A DNA stretch of 64,000 nucleotides from Trachythela sp. YZ-2020 (lineage: Eukaryota; Cnidaria; Anthozoa; Malacalcyonacea; Clavulariidae). Both the position numbers and the translations under genes were made by a program. The stretch spans positions 372,001 to 436,000 of the forward strand of contig JADLSH010000375.1 of the NCBI GenBank assembly GCA_016169945.1, given 5' to 3'. Positions within the stretch are counted from its first letter, which is position 1; every line of letters begins with the position of its first letter. Shown piece after piece: positions 1 through 12,200 of this stretch. The notes beneath the pieces were generated by a model. The model did not search any database and was not told the origin of the DNA. It saw only the letters and a list, made by a program, of their open reading frames with translations.

Positions 1-277
1 ATGTTCTTAAGCTCTGCAGGAACTAAAAATTGACACTTGTACAGTATGTTGTACAAAATGTCAAAAAAAACATAATTTTAAAAATGGGATATTCTGAATC
101 AAATCCCAACTCGAATCCCAACTCGAATCCTAACTCGGTAAATAGCCTTCGTCAATAGCCTGATTGCTTATCCAATGAAGACATCACTTATCGCACAGTA
201 AGGGGCATTCACATGTCCATTACATATAGTCTTGTGATCGAGGTTAATATGTCTTATATTTCTTTCCATTTAGCACC
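1..277 (+). promoter_or_regulatory. ACE upstream region and 5'UTR acceptor
   Basis: No gene is seen here. A pyrimidine-rich tract followed by AG at 272-273 looks like a splice acceptor four bases before the ACE start codon, so the 5'UTR is probably spliced from an exon outside the window. A short imperfect tandem of a CCAACTCGAATC-like unit lies near 107-137. No TATA box or promoter can be named. Confidence 0.45.
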
Positions 278-3200
278 ATGAAGCTTTTTGCGCGCATCTT
301 CGTCGTTTCTTTCCTGTTTTTAGCCTTGGCTCTGACCGCAACTAACAGCGATGTGGACCAAACCGCACAAGCAAATGCTGATTTATTTCTGAAGAATGTC
401 AATAAAATATTGGCGGAGAAATCCTACGAAAGCAGCCTGGCGTCCTGGGCGCGCGCTACCAACATCACAGACTACAACTCTGAGGTCGAAATCGAAACCA
501 ATCTCGCCTTCAGCGAAGCTAACGCAGAAATCCAAAAGAATGCTTCCAAATTTGACTTGAGCAAACTGAAAGAAGACACCGCACGACAAATTAGTTTCCT
601 GAGAAATTCGACGGAGCTGAAAAATCAAACAGAGCTTAAAGAGGCCGAGGAGCTTGGTTCGGAATTGAGCAAATTGTACAGCACGGCTAAAGTGGGCAAT
701 AGTTCACTGAGTCCGGAGTTAGTTCTCATCATGGCAAATTCGCGCGATTATAACGAACTGCTTCACGCTTGGTGGAGTTGGCGCAATGAATCCGGACGCA
801 AAATGAGAGACGTCTACAGACGTTTCGTCGACTTAAGAAACAAAGGTGCGAGAGAGAACGGCTACACGGATCGCGGACAGGCATGGAGAGGAAGTTATGA
901 GGTTGATAATCTTGGCGATATTGTGGAAAAATTGTGGAATGAACTGCGGCCATTGTATCTAGAAATGCATGCGTATGTGCGACACAAGTTGACAGAAGCA
1001 TATCCTGGCAACGTTTCCCAGAATGATTACATTGAAGCCCATTTGTTGGGTAACATGTGGGCACAAAGCTGGGTTAATATATTTGATCTTGTGGAGCCCT
1101 ATCAAAACAAATCTAGCCTGGATGTTACGTCGAATTTGAAGAAAGATTCGCGGTATAATACTCCTAAGAAATTGACTGAATTGGCAGAAACATTTTTTAT
1201 TTCACTTGGACTGAAACGCCTACCACCAGCCTTCTACAACAAGTCGTTGTTACAGAAACCTAAAGACCGTGATGTTGTATGCCATGCTTCTGCCTGGGAT
1301 TTCATATTGCACAAGGATGTGAGGTAAGGTGCATTTAACTTTTATATAAGGTGCATTTAACTGACAAGTTACATTTAACTTTTATATAAAATCTCTATTG
1401 AAAATATAATTGCAAGTAAAACGGGCCCAATGCATGGTTAAGAATCTTACAACGTAAGAGTATAACGAGTATGAATATAGACAATAGTGGTTAGTAATCA
1501 TATTTCAGGTATATTTTATCCTCACAACAGCTACCTTAGGCTCCAATGATGTTGTTCCGGAACCCAGATAACAATGCAGACGCAGCGATTGTTCCGTTTG
1601 TTTTATACATATCGCGCACACACTACGATTTGAGTTGTCTGATTCTGCATATTTATATTACAAAAGTAGTCATATTTCAATTGGGCGTAGTTCGTGTTTA
1701 GGTGAACATGAAATTATTCAATCTGAAAGGAATTCAGTATATATGATAGAAAATGAGAAAATACTTTATATAAGTAACAAGTTCTACTACTGTTTCAGCT
1801 ATTATAAAATAAGAATTTTGTCCGCTTGGTGGATATATTCGATCAATCAGCACGTTCGCACCTTTGTTGGCCTGGTTTCACTCTGTCAATCATTATACGC
1901 GCATCTAAATGGCTATTACTATAACAAGGAACGGGGAACGGTTAAACGGGGAATGGGGAATACTAAAACGCGGGATCTCTAAAACCAGGAATACTAAAAC
2001 ATTAAATTATGTAATCTTTTATATAGACTTTATATTAATGTAAAAACACGTAGCTGAAATCGAAATACGAACCCGAAATTTCGAGGTTTCAAGGCACATG
2101 ATACTATATTGCTCAGTTACGTTGGAAAGAGCGTAAAAATCTGTACAACATATCCGAATTTCTAAGCAATCGTTTTACTAGAATTTGCGCAAATCGTTTC
2201 TGAGTATTGTCTTAATCAGCGCTGTAATTCTATTGTCTGACACGATGTAAATACTAAGAATTTTACTGTGAATATCTATTTAAAATTCAGGTTTTATAGG
2301 CTTGCACTTTATATCGCTAAAACGGGCGAGAAAATCTACACAACATAGTCTAATCTCTAAGCAATAGCATGATTGCATGAATGGATTTTGCACAAATTGT
2401 TTCTGAATATAGATGTCTATACTAAAGTACGCGCTGTAATTACATAGTCTGACAGATGCAAACACCCAGATTTGTATCTTAAAATTTTGGATTTTATAGG
2501 CTTGTGCTGCTATGATGCGTTCTATCGCTAAAACGGGTGTGGAAATCTATACAACATAGTCGGATGTTGAAGTAATAGTATGAATGAATTTTGCGTAAAT
2601 TTTTTCTGACTATCGAAAGTAACTATAAATCACCGCTGTTATTATAAATCATAATGATTAAACAGGGAACAATTGGCGCAATATTCAGAAACAATTTGCG
2701 CAAAATCCATTCATGCTATTGCTTCGAAATCCGACTATGTTGTATAGATTTCCACACCCGGTTTAGCGGTAGAAAGTATCATAGCAGCACAAGCCTATTA
2801 AACCCGAAATCTTAAGATACAATTCTGGGTGTTTGCATCTGTCAGACTATAGAATTACAGCGCGTGATTTTAATAGCGTAGACAATAGACATTTATACTC
2901 AGAAACAATTTATGCAAAATCTGTTCATACCATTGCTCAAAAATTCGACTGTGTGGTATGGATTTTCACACCCATTTTAGCGGTAGAAAGCACCATAGCA
3001 ACGCAAGCCTATAAAATCCGAAATTTTAAGATACAAATCTGGGTGTTTGCATCTGTCAGATTATAGAATAGTATAGATATCTATATTCAGAAACAATTTG
3101 CGCAAAATCCATTCATGCTGTTGCTTAGAGATCAGACTATGTTGTATAGATTTTCTCGCCCGTTTTAGCGATATAAAGCGCAAGCCTATAAAACCCAAAT

Positions 3201-6200
3201 TTTAAATAGATATTCACAATAAAATTCTTAGTATTTACATCGTGTCAGACAATAGAATTACAGCGCTGATTTAGACTATATTCAGAAACGATTTGCGCAA
3301 ATTCTAGTTAAACGATTGCTTAGAAATTCGAATATGTTGTACAGATTTGTACGCTCTTTCTAACGGTACCGAAATTTTGAAGATGTTTCGGGTTCGTATT
3401 TCGGTTTCAGCTACGCGTTTTTACATTAATATAAAATCCATATAAAAGATTACATAATTTAGTATTTTAGTATTCCTGGTTTTGAGATTCCGCGTTTTAG
3501 TATTCCTGGTTTTAAAGATTCCGCGTTTTAGTATCCTGGTTTTAGAGATTCCGCGTTTTAGTATTCCGGGTTTTAGAGATTCCGCGTTTTAGTATTCCGG
3601 GTTTTAGAGATTCCGTGTTTTAGTATTCCGGGTTTTAGAGATTCCGCGTTTTAGTATTCCTGGTTTTAAAGATTCCGCGTTTTAGTATCCTGGTTTTAGA
3701 GATTACGCGTTTTAGTATTCCTGGTTTTAGAGATTCCGCGTTTTAGTTTTCCGGGTTTTAGAGATTCCGTGTTTTAGTATTCCTGGTTTTAGAGATTCCG
3801 CGTTTTAGTATTCCTGGTTTTAGAGATTCCGCGTTTTAGTATTCCGGGTTTTAGAGATTCCGTGTTTTAGTATTCCGGGTTTTAGAGATTCCGCGTTTTA
3901 GTATTCCTGGTTTTAGAGATTCCGCGTTTTAGTATTCCGGGTTTTAGAGATTCCGCGTTTTAGTATTCCTGGTTTTGGAGATTCCGTGTTTTAGTGTTCC
4001 CCATTCCTCATTCCCCGATTCCCCCTTCCTTGTTATAGTAATAGCCGCATCACGCAGGCTCGGGGGACGAGATTGTAGCCGCATATAAATGGTTAGTCTC
4101 AATTTCAATGTCTCCATTCTTCAATTTTGGTTCAATCACGTTTCAATTGAATGTCATGCAGTCCTAGGAAATGTTTGAAATTTCTGCCTGTCGAGGCAAT
4201 GTGTGTACAGTGTATTGGTACGCTCCAATAACGTTAAACGCAACCAGTTAAATTTATAAATCTATCGATTAGCTCTCTTGGTGTCTTTGCCAACCAATGT
4301 TCGACATTCATAGAAATGCTCAAAGATATCTTGGCCTTGAAAATAATCACCAAAAATTCTGCATCAAACGAATTCTGCATCGGTTTTGTAATCTCTGTAT
4401 TTTACAGCTAAGTCTAACTGGAGTTAGGTTTTTGGTCGAGGGTCGAGGGTCTGAAGTCGAGGGTGAGGTCGAGAGTGAAGTCGAGGGTGAAGTCGATGGT
4501 CGCAAATTATTCGAAAAATTATTTTTCTTCAAAATTTGATTAATGAATTTATTCCATGTTTTCGCTAACTAGAACAATAGTAACTGGGCATGTCAGGGTC
4601 ATATCCAAAGTTGTGAATTGGGTTCATAAACCAAAATTTTCTATTGACAACAGTCAATTGTTAACGAAACGCACTTTTAGTACATCATGACATAGAGTCA
4701 CAACGGTATACGATGAGACAACTGTAAATGTTTTCAATTTAGCATTCAATGGATTGTATTAATGTATTTGTATTTGTATATTTATAGAATCAAACAGTGC
4801 GTCGAAATAACGCACAACCATTTGGTCACTTTGCATCATGAACTTGGACACATCCAATACTATTTGCAATACTGGGATTTGCCCTATGTTTATCGTACTG
4901 GTGCCAACCCAGGATTCCACGAAGCTGTAGGGGATTTGATGTCACTTTCGGTTGATACACCCACCCACTTACAAACGCTTGGATTATTAAAAGACTACAA
5001 AAGTGATCATGGTAAGCTAATATTATATTTAAATTTATAGTATTTATACCTTAACCAAAATACGGCTTTTGTTTTCTGTGAAGCTACATAATAGTATTAC
5101 TTGCTTTAAGTATTGGAGAAACTTCGTAGGGACGATTCCTTACCCTGCATGTTTATTCAATTCAAGCGTGGGAAATTTTGAAAAAAGAAGGGCAGAAGTT
5201 TGGGAAGGTAATAACTAAAAAAAATATATGAAGGATTGAAGCTTCAATCGCTCGTTATTTGCTCAGAATCTAAGACTCTAAGTTAACTTTTGCAATGACC
5301 GACTTATATAAATATAAAAGAACATTTGCAATGGATTGCCTCTGCTTTAGGGCTGTGCTTGAAACAACTTCATGGCCACTATATATACCATATTTACCAT
5401 AAATATACAGTTACTGTAATGTGAAAATACATCCACTAATTGATGTCAATAATTGGTGCAGAAACATTTCACGCAGTCAAAATACAAAGGTTACGTCACA
5501 TGAATACCTGGTTAACTCAAACAAATGAATAATGAAAATGCTAATTAGTTACAAGCACTAAATCACCTGGCTAAATATTGTATATTTAAATGAAATTCTA
5601 GAGGCGGATATTAATGCACTGATGAAAGTTGCGTTGAGAAAAATAGCATTCCTCCCGTTCGGCTACCTTATTGATCAATGGCGGTGGAATGTATTCAATG
5701 GTAAAATCAATGAAAAGGATTACAATGCAAAATGGTGGGAATTGAGACGTAAATATCAGGGTATTAAACCGCCTGTACCGAGAAGTGAAGACGACTTCGA
5801 TCCTGGTGCCAAATACCATATTCCTAATGATACACCTTATATCAGGTTTGTAATTACTGACAAAACGAATGTTTTTGAGCGACAGAGCAATCTGCACTGC
5901 GAGATATAGCCAGGCGCATGTGAATAATACGATGATGCCCACTTTTTTCCTTCGCCATAAGCTATGCTGTATATACCTTTTACTTTAGTCATTCGAACTG
6001 CAGCTGTTCCTTTCCAACTATAGCAAGCTGCAGAAAGGAAGCTGAAAAATATTTACGACGTAAAATTCTCAGGTCACGGTAATAATACACAAGAACATTT
6101 TGCTGGTGTATATGATTGGTTGATTTTCGTTCAGCTAATCCCAATGTGCAAAAATTTACAACGGCAGCACACAAATTTCAGTAATATAAAACAAGCACTC

Positions 6201-9200
6201 TCGAGTAAAGAGAACGGAGAAAATGATGTACGATATCAATTCTTTGAATTAATGAACGATATTAATTCTTTGGAAGCTTGCCTTCCTACAGGAAGAGCGA
6301 ATTCTTGGTGATCGAACTTATACTGCACTGTCACAAAATAATAGTATAACTATAAGTTTTTGGAAAAATAACTTCAATCAGGGGCGTAAGGAACTAATCT
6401 ATTTTGGGGGCCCGACCACAGCAAAAAGTAATGTGTCTGAAATAGTAAATCTAGACCCTCTGAAATGGCATTTTCATTCCTTTGGCAGTGTTATTTTTGG
6501 AAACACTAGATAGTTAGTCATTGACAACTAAAAGACAATACTGGTTAGACAATGAATTTTCCAATTTTCCATCATTCTTCACTCCGAAATGCAACATAAA
6601 ACGTAATTATATCTATAGGACTAATAGAAAAGACTAGGCTAATAGAGTAAAAAGACTAATAGAGTAAAACGTTTATGTTTACATTCATTTTAAAGCGTAG
6701 CCATTTAGCTTTTCAACGGTGGGTTTCGTGTTAAATTTGAACGATTTGTTCGAGAATAATAGTACTTTAAGTGACTGTGATTGGAGAATCTAAAATTTGA
6801 GATGCAATATATAATAATTGAAACTAAATTATTTTTATCAAACTACTTTTCTATTTCGCAATTGAGAAAAAGTGGAAGTAATTAACATTATTATATAGCA
6901 AGTGTCAAAGTTCAATTTTCCTGTTTGCCGATTGGACAAAACCGTATCACGTGCCGGTCCACAAAACGTCCTGTTCACTGCATGCTTGCAACCGGTCAAC
7001 AATGAAACAATTATTGACCGGTCAATAATAAAACCGGAAGTGAGGCGCGAGCTGTTCGCGTCTACCGGTCGGTTTGCAAGTCGTTCAGAAGAAGATAATA
7101 ATCTATTGTTAAGAGATAAAAACGGAATACCAAGTGAATTATTGAGACTTTGACACTTGCTATATAATAAAACACTTATTTACTGAGACATCGGGAAAAC
7201 AGCGTGTTTTGTGGCCCCTCGACCGCCGTTGTTCAACGGCGGTCTCAGGGCCACAAAACACGCTGTTTCCCTCGGTTTCAGTAAATAAGTGATAATTAAA
7301 ACGACTTGCGTAAAAGTAAAAAGTACACAAGGAAAAAGTACTTGTCACTTTAGTAAAAAGTACAATTATTTTTCAAAAATAATAAAAGTTAAGTAAATAG
7401 TAAAGGTCCAATTGGCTTATTTGGCTATAGCCCGTAAACTCGGGGGTTGGGGCTTTTTCATACCAATCAACAATAATATTAATAGTAGTAGGTAACCCCC
7501 CCCCCCCCATATAGGTACGGAAGTAATTAGTATTCAAACGAATGTATGTATGACGTCACATTTATTTCCAGCCATATGGCATCAACAGGGGTGTGCGTGC
7601 AAGAGTTCGTACTTAGTGTGCGTGCAAGAGTTCATAGCGTGCGTACAAAGCGTTACGTCATGCCTATATTTTTTGCGTGATTGGTTGAATGCGAGTATAC
7701 AAACTAGATGAATAGGGGTAGGTAGCGTTTATTTTAAAATGCTTTTTTTCCCAACAAAATATGCGTTCTTCAAGGGCGAGTAATGTTGATGAATTTTCGC
7801 CTGTGGAATTTCGGAAGCTGTGCAATTTGTTAGGGACAATATTTGCACAAACTGTTTCTTGCGAGATTTATGAGCTTTACGAAGAGAGATGTTGTGGTTG
7901 TAAACTAAATCGTTTTAGTCAGAGTGAGTGTCTTATGTTATCGTATGAGGAGAGATGGCAGATGTATGATTTGGAAGCCATAGAACGAGTTAATAATAAA
8001 GACATGGTATGGAATAAGTTTGTTGAAGTGACGAAAGTTTTAGAGCTTCAGTGGGATAAATACGTGTTTGAATTTTGGAATCTAAAGGGCGAAAAAGGGG
8101 GTAACGTGAACGCGAAATCGTACTGATTTTAAAAGTAAATTATTGTTGCTCGCTTTGCTTGGCTGGATGCATATATTAACGCACAGATTAACGTTTGTAA
8201 CAAATTTATTTCTTAAGTATAACAATTAATCATACAAATGCATATAATTATAAACATATTGTCTTGCTTTATTGCTCGTTAGCCATGCTTGATCTCTAGC
8301 AGATTGCTCATCAAGACCGCTGTTTATAAGGCTCTCTTTCATTTCCTCAAAAGCTGTATTACTTCTTTGCTTTGCTTCTTCTATCATTGGCATCCAAGGA
8401 TCCATTTCTTCTGCTTCTTCAGTTTCTGACTCATTATCAGTCGTCATCGAAATTTCAGACCCATGAGTTGAAGTTGTCGAAACATCGTCTTCGGAATCCA
8501 TTATCTGACTTTCTGTTTCTGACATATCTTTCTCTTGTTCGCGTAGTGGACAGTATTCCATTTCGTGTCAGCGTAGATTGTAACCACGGCTAAATTGTTT
8601 TCCGCAAAATTTGCAGCTCATTCCGATAGCACTGTCTGTCCAGAAATGATTTGTTTTTTGAGCAGCACGGTACTTTTAGAAGCATGTCGTTAACAGAGAG
8701 TTAGTTTTATCTTTTTATTTTACTTCCTTTCGTGCCTGTTTGGCCTTTTTGGCCTGTTTGGCCTGTTTGGCTTGTTTGGCTTGTTTGGCCTGTTTGACCT
8801 GTGATAAAAAAACAAAAGATCAGGAGAAAACAAATCATTTGCATCTGTTCTTCGAGTTGTAAACATGGCTAAGCGAGTTTGTCGTGATTGTCCTGTTCCC
8901 GATTGCGGTGCGAAATATCTCGTACGATTGGCGAGTCATCTCTCGGATGTACATTTGCTAGATATTAACCAAAGAAGAAAGTACTTGCAAGAAGCCAAAC
9001 TTCAGCCGAAAGTAAAATTTGTTGTATACAAAGCAAATGAAAACAATTTATCGCAGCAGCAAGACAGAGTGTATGAATTGTCAGAACCAAAGAGACAACA
9101 CGTTCTTAAGCAAGCCCTGGTGTCGCCATGGCAATATCAGTTTCCATATGCGGACTCCGAAAAGCCAGGAGAAAAGCGTGTGCACACTCATTGCCAGCTA

Positions 9201-12200
9201 AGAAACCAAAAGCAGTACAAACTAAAGCATCATTGACCACCAAACCCTATCCGGAATTCAACTTCCGCCATAAATTTTCGCTATTAGTCGTGGTTCCGAG
9301 CCAAAGTGGAAAAACGTATTTTGTCCAACAAATTTTGGAAAACAATCGTGTCGTGTACGAGGAGCAGAGAAGAATTTGCATTCGTTGGTGCTACAATCAA
9401 TGGCAAGATCGTTACGACGATTTGAAAAAATCCCTTGGGAAAAGCATCCGGTTTGAGAGAGGTTTGCCCGTGCTGTCCGATGATCTGAGTGAGATCAATA
9501 CCAAGTACAACAACATAATCATACTGGATGATCTGATGGCCGAAGCGACAGACAGTCCTGTGGTAGCTCGATTATTTACCCAGGGTCGTCATAGAAACGC
9601 TAGTGTTATCCTTTTGCTTCAGAACATGTTTCCTAAGGGGAAATTTAATACAGATATTAGCCGAAATGCCCAATATCTTGCTCTCTTCCGAAGTCCTAGT
9701 GATAGAAAACAAATTGGAATTGTTGGCGAACGAATGTTTGATAAGAATAGAGACCGCTTCATGACTGCCTATTACAAAGAGACCGAAAAACCGTTTGGAT
9801 ACTTATTGGTGGATAACAAGCCTGACACACCAACCGATAAGCAAGTTCTTGGAGACCTATTTGGCGACTGTCATGTTTATCCCTTCACCACCCAAACTAA
9901 AGTGACTACACCCACACCGGTCTCTGGCGTCGAAACCAAGCCTGGAAGAAAACAACCTAAACATCATCGGTGTATTACCTGGTCAGATGCAACTATCCCC
10001 GAGTGGCTAAAATACACCGACAAAGCCGATACCGTTCGTGTCATTCCCAAAGGATATGCTATCATAGAGATGTATAAATCGTCGCGCAATAGTGTTTATC
10101 CTAGCCGTCCGGGTGTCTACAGCAACGGCGAACATTATTGGCCTGTCAAAATAAGGCACCAATCTACCGGCCATATAAAATGGGTGAATCTGCACGAAGA
10201 CGAGTCTACGGTCCGAGACTTTGCTAAAGAAACCATGGCTATCGAACAATAAAGCAAGACAATATGTTTAGAATTATATGCATTTGTGTGATTAATTGTT
10301 ATACTTAAGAAATAAATTTGTTACAAACGTTAATCTGTGCGTTAATATATGCATCCAGCCAAGCAAAGCGAGCAACAATAATTTACTTTTAAAATCAGTA
10401 CGATTTCGCGTTCACGTTACCCCCTTTTTCGCCCTTTAGATTCCAAAATTCAAACACGTATTTATCCCACTGAAGCTCTAAAACTTTCGTCACCTCAACA
10501 AACTTATTCCATACCATGTCTTTATTATTAATATAACTCGTTCTATGGCTTCCAAATCATACATCTGCCATCTCTCCTCATACGATAACATAAGACACTC
10601 ACTCTAACTAAAACGATTTAGTTTACAACCACAACACCTCTCTTCGAAAAGCTCATAAATCTCGCAAGAAACAGTTTGTGCAAATATTGTCCCTAACAAA
10701 TTGCACAGCTTCCGAAATTCCACAGGCGAAAATTCGTCAACATTATTTGCCCTTGAAGAACGCATATTTTGTTGGGAAAAAAGCATTTTAAAATAAACGC
10801 TACCTACCCCTATTCATTTAGTTTGTATACTCGCATTCAACCAATCACGCAAAAAATATAGGCGTGACGTAACGCTTTGTACGCACGCTAAGTATGAACT
10901 CTTGCACGCACACTAAGTACGAACTCTTGCACGCACACTAAGTACGAACTCTTGCACGCACACCCCTGTTGATGGCTTTCCGTCTTTTCGGTTATAATTT
11001 TATACTTCCCGTTGTACTTTATACGAAACACAATCCTTTATACCAAAATGGTCAATCACAGAGCATACTCCATCATGTATATACCATGCCAAATGCTTAT
11101 CTTGCACGCCATCCATTTCAAGTTATGATTCAATACGCGTGACTCTGCGAACAGTGCTGCTAAGACTAGCAGAGGCTTTTTGGCGGCTTTTTTGTTGAAT
11201 TGTATACTACTTCGCAGTTAACGAGTCATAGTGTCATACCGTCATACCCTAGCGTTATAGACACTTCCCGAATTGTTGGCTAGCAATGAAAACTACTAAC
11301 TTACAATGGATCACATATTCGCATTGTCAGCCTTGAGTTCATGCTTATTGTTTCGTGTGCACTCAAGAAAATTAGGAAAGCCGTGTCTAAAAATGTATTG
11401 TTAACCGATAATGGATTGATATAAATCAATAAAATTTAACGAAAGTAACGAAATACTTCGCAACAAAGTATAACGTCGCATCAGTAGTCCATTCACAACA
11501 AATTGAAACTCTTATTTTTTCACTTTCTCCGTAGATACTTCATCAGTTACGTCCTTCAGTTCCATTTCCACAAAGCCGCGTGTAAAGCGGCAGACTTCAA
11601 AGGTCCTCTGTTTAAGTGCTCAATCTATGATTCTAAAGCTGCTGGAAAGAAAATTGCGTAAGTAGATTTTTGTTAATTTTAACGTTTTATATATTGTTCT
11701 GAATATTGTATTGGAACTGAAACATTGTACACGCTCAGTTGACTTCACTTTTGTCGTCTCCCCGTGATGGGAGCGAAATGTCAAACGAAATTAAATAGAC
11801 GAATACAATTTTATACAATTTACTGAAATACCACGGCGAAAACTACATAAAATAAAGAAATATAGTACACGATTTGCAGATACACATATTAAACCCCTGA
11901 ACTCGACAATTGACAACAGAATATACACACATATTTGCCGCAGTAAACTCCTTCAAATTGTTCGCCCAAACTTTTAGACCCGTAAATTCAAAATGGCCGC
12001 CAATGCTGAACGGTGAGCCTTTTGTACAGTACTATTTTAAAGGTTTGGAACGAGTACCACAACAATTTTTACATGAAAAACATCACACATCTCGTCCTAC
12101 AAGTAGTATAAGTGAATTTCTTTCAGTGACAACGTTTACAACCCCCGGAAAGCAAGGCATAATGGAATGAGCTAATACATACAGTGCCGTACGAAGCTTT

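Larger units (their letters stand above)
7581..10971. mobile_element. 3.4-kb virus-like element with long inverted terminal repeats and packaging ATPase
   Basis: The outer ends ATCAACAGGGGTGTGCGTGC and its complement start inverted repeats of 707 and 738 bp. Between them lie a divergent pair of transcription units: a minus-strand zinc-finger/acidic protein and a plus-strand zinc-finger protein plus an A32/FtsK-HerA-type ATPase. Each repeat also carries a cysteine-rich reading frame. The flanks fit a short target duplication, either GGC or ATGGC depending on where the end is placed. No integrase, polymerase, transposase or capsid gene is visible, so it is either a non-autonomous relative of Polinton/adintovirus-like elements or a separate small lineage. 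Several frames are broken, so this copy is old or inactive. It lies in the ACE intron between exons 3 and 4 and leaves that gene's reading frame intact. Confidence 0.85.

Noticed and set aside
383..1064. Minus-strand frames opposite ACE exon 1
   Set aside because: They are antisense to strongly conserved ACE codons and show no motif of their own.
1635..1982. 115-codon plus-strand frame
   Set aside because: It runs into the left arm of the foldback element, has no recognisable motif and no splice logic with ACE.
3463..3992. Possible CRISPR-like array
   Set aside because: Units are contiguous with no unique spacers, in an animal genome; it is a minisatellite.
8372..8593. Plus-strand frame in the ITR element
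   Set aside because: Antisense to the acidic/zinc-finger gene and without motif.
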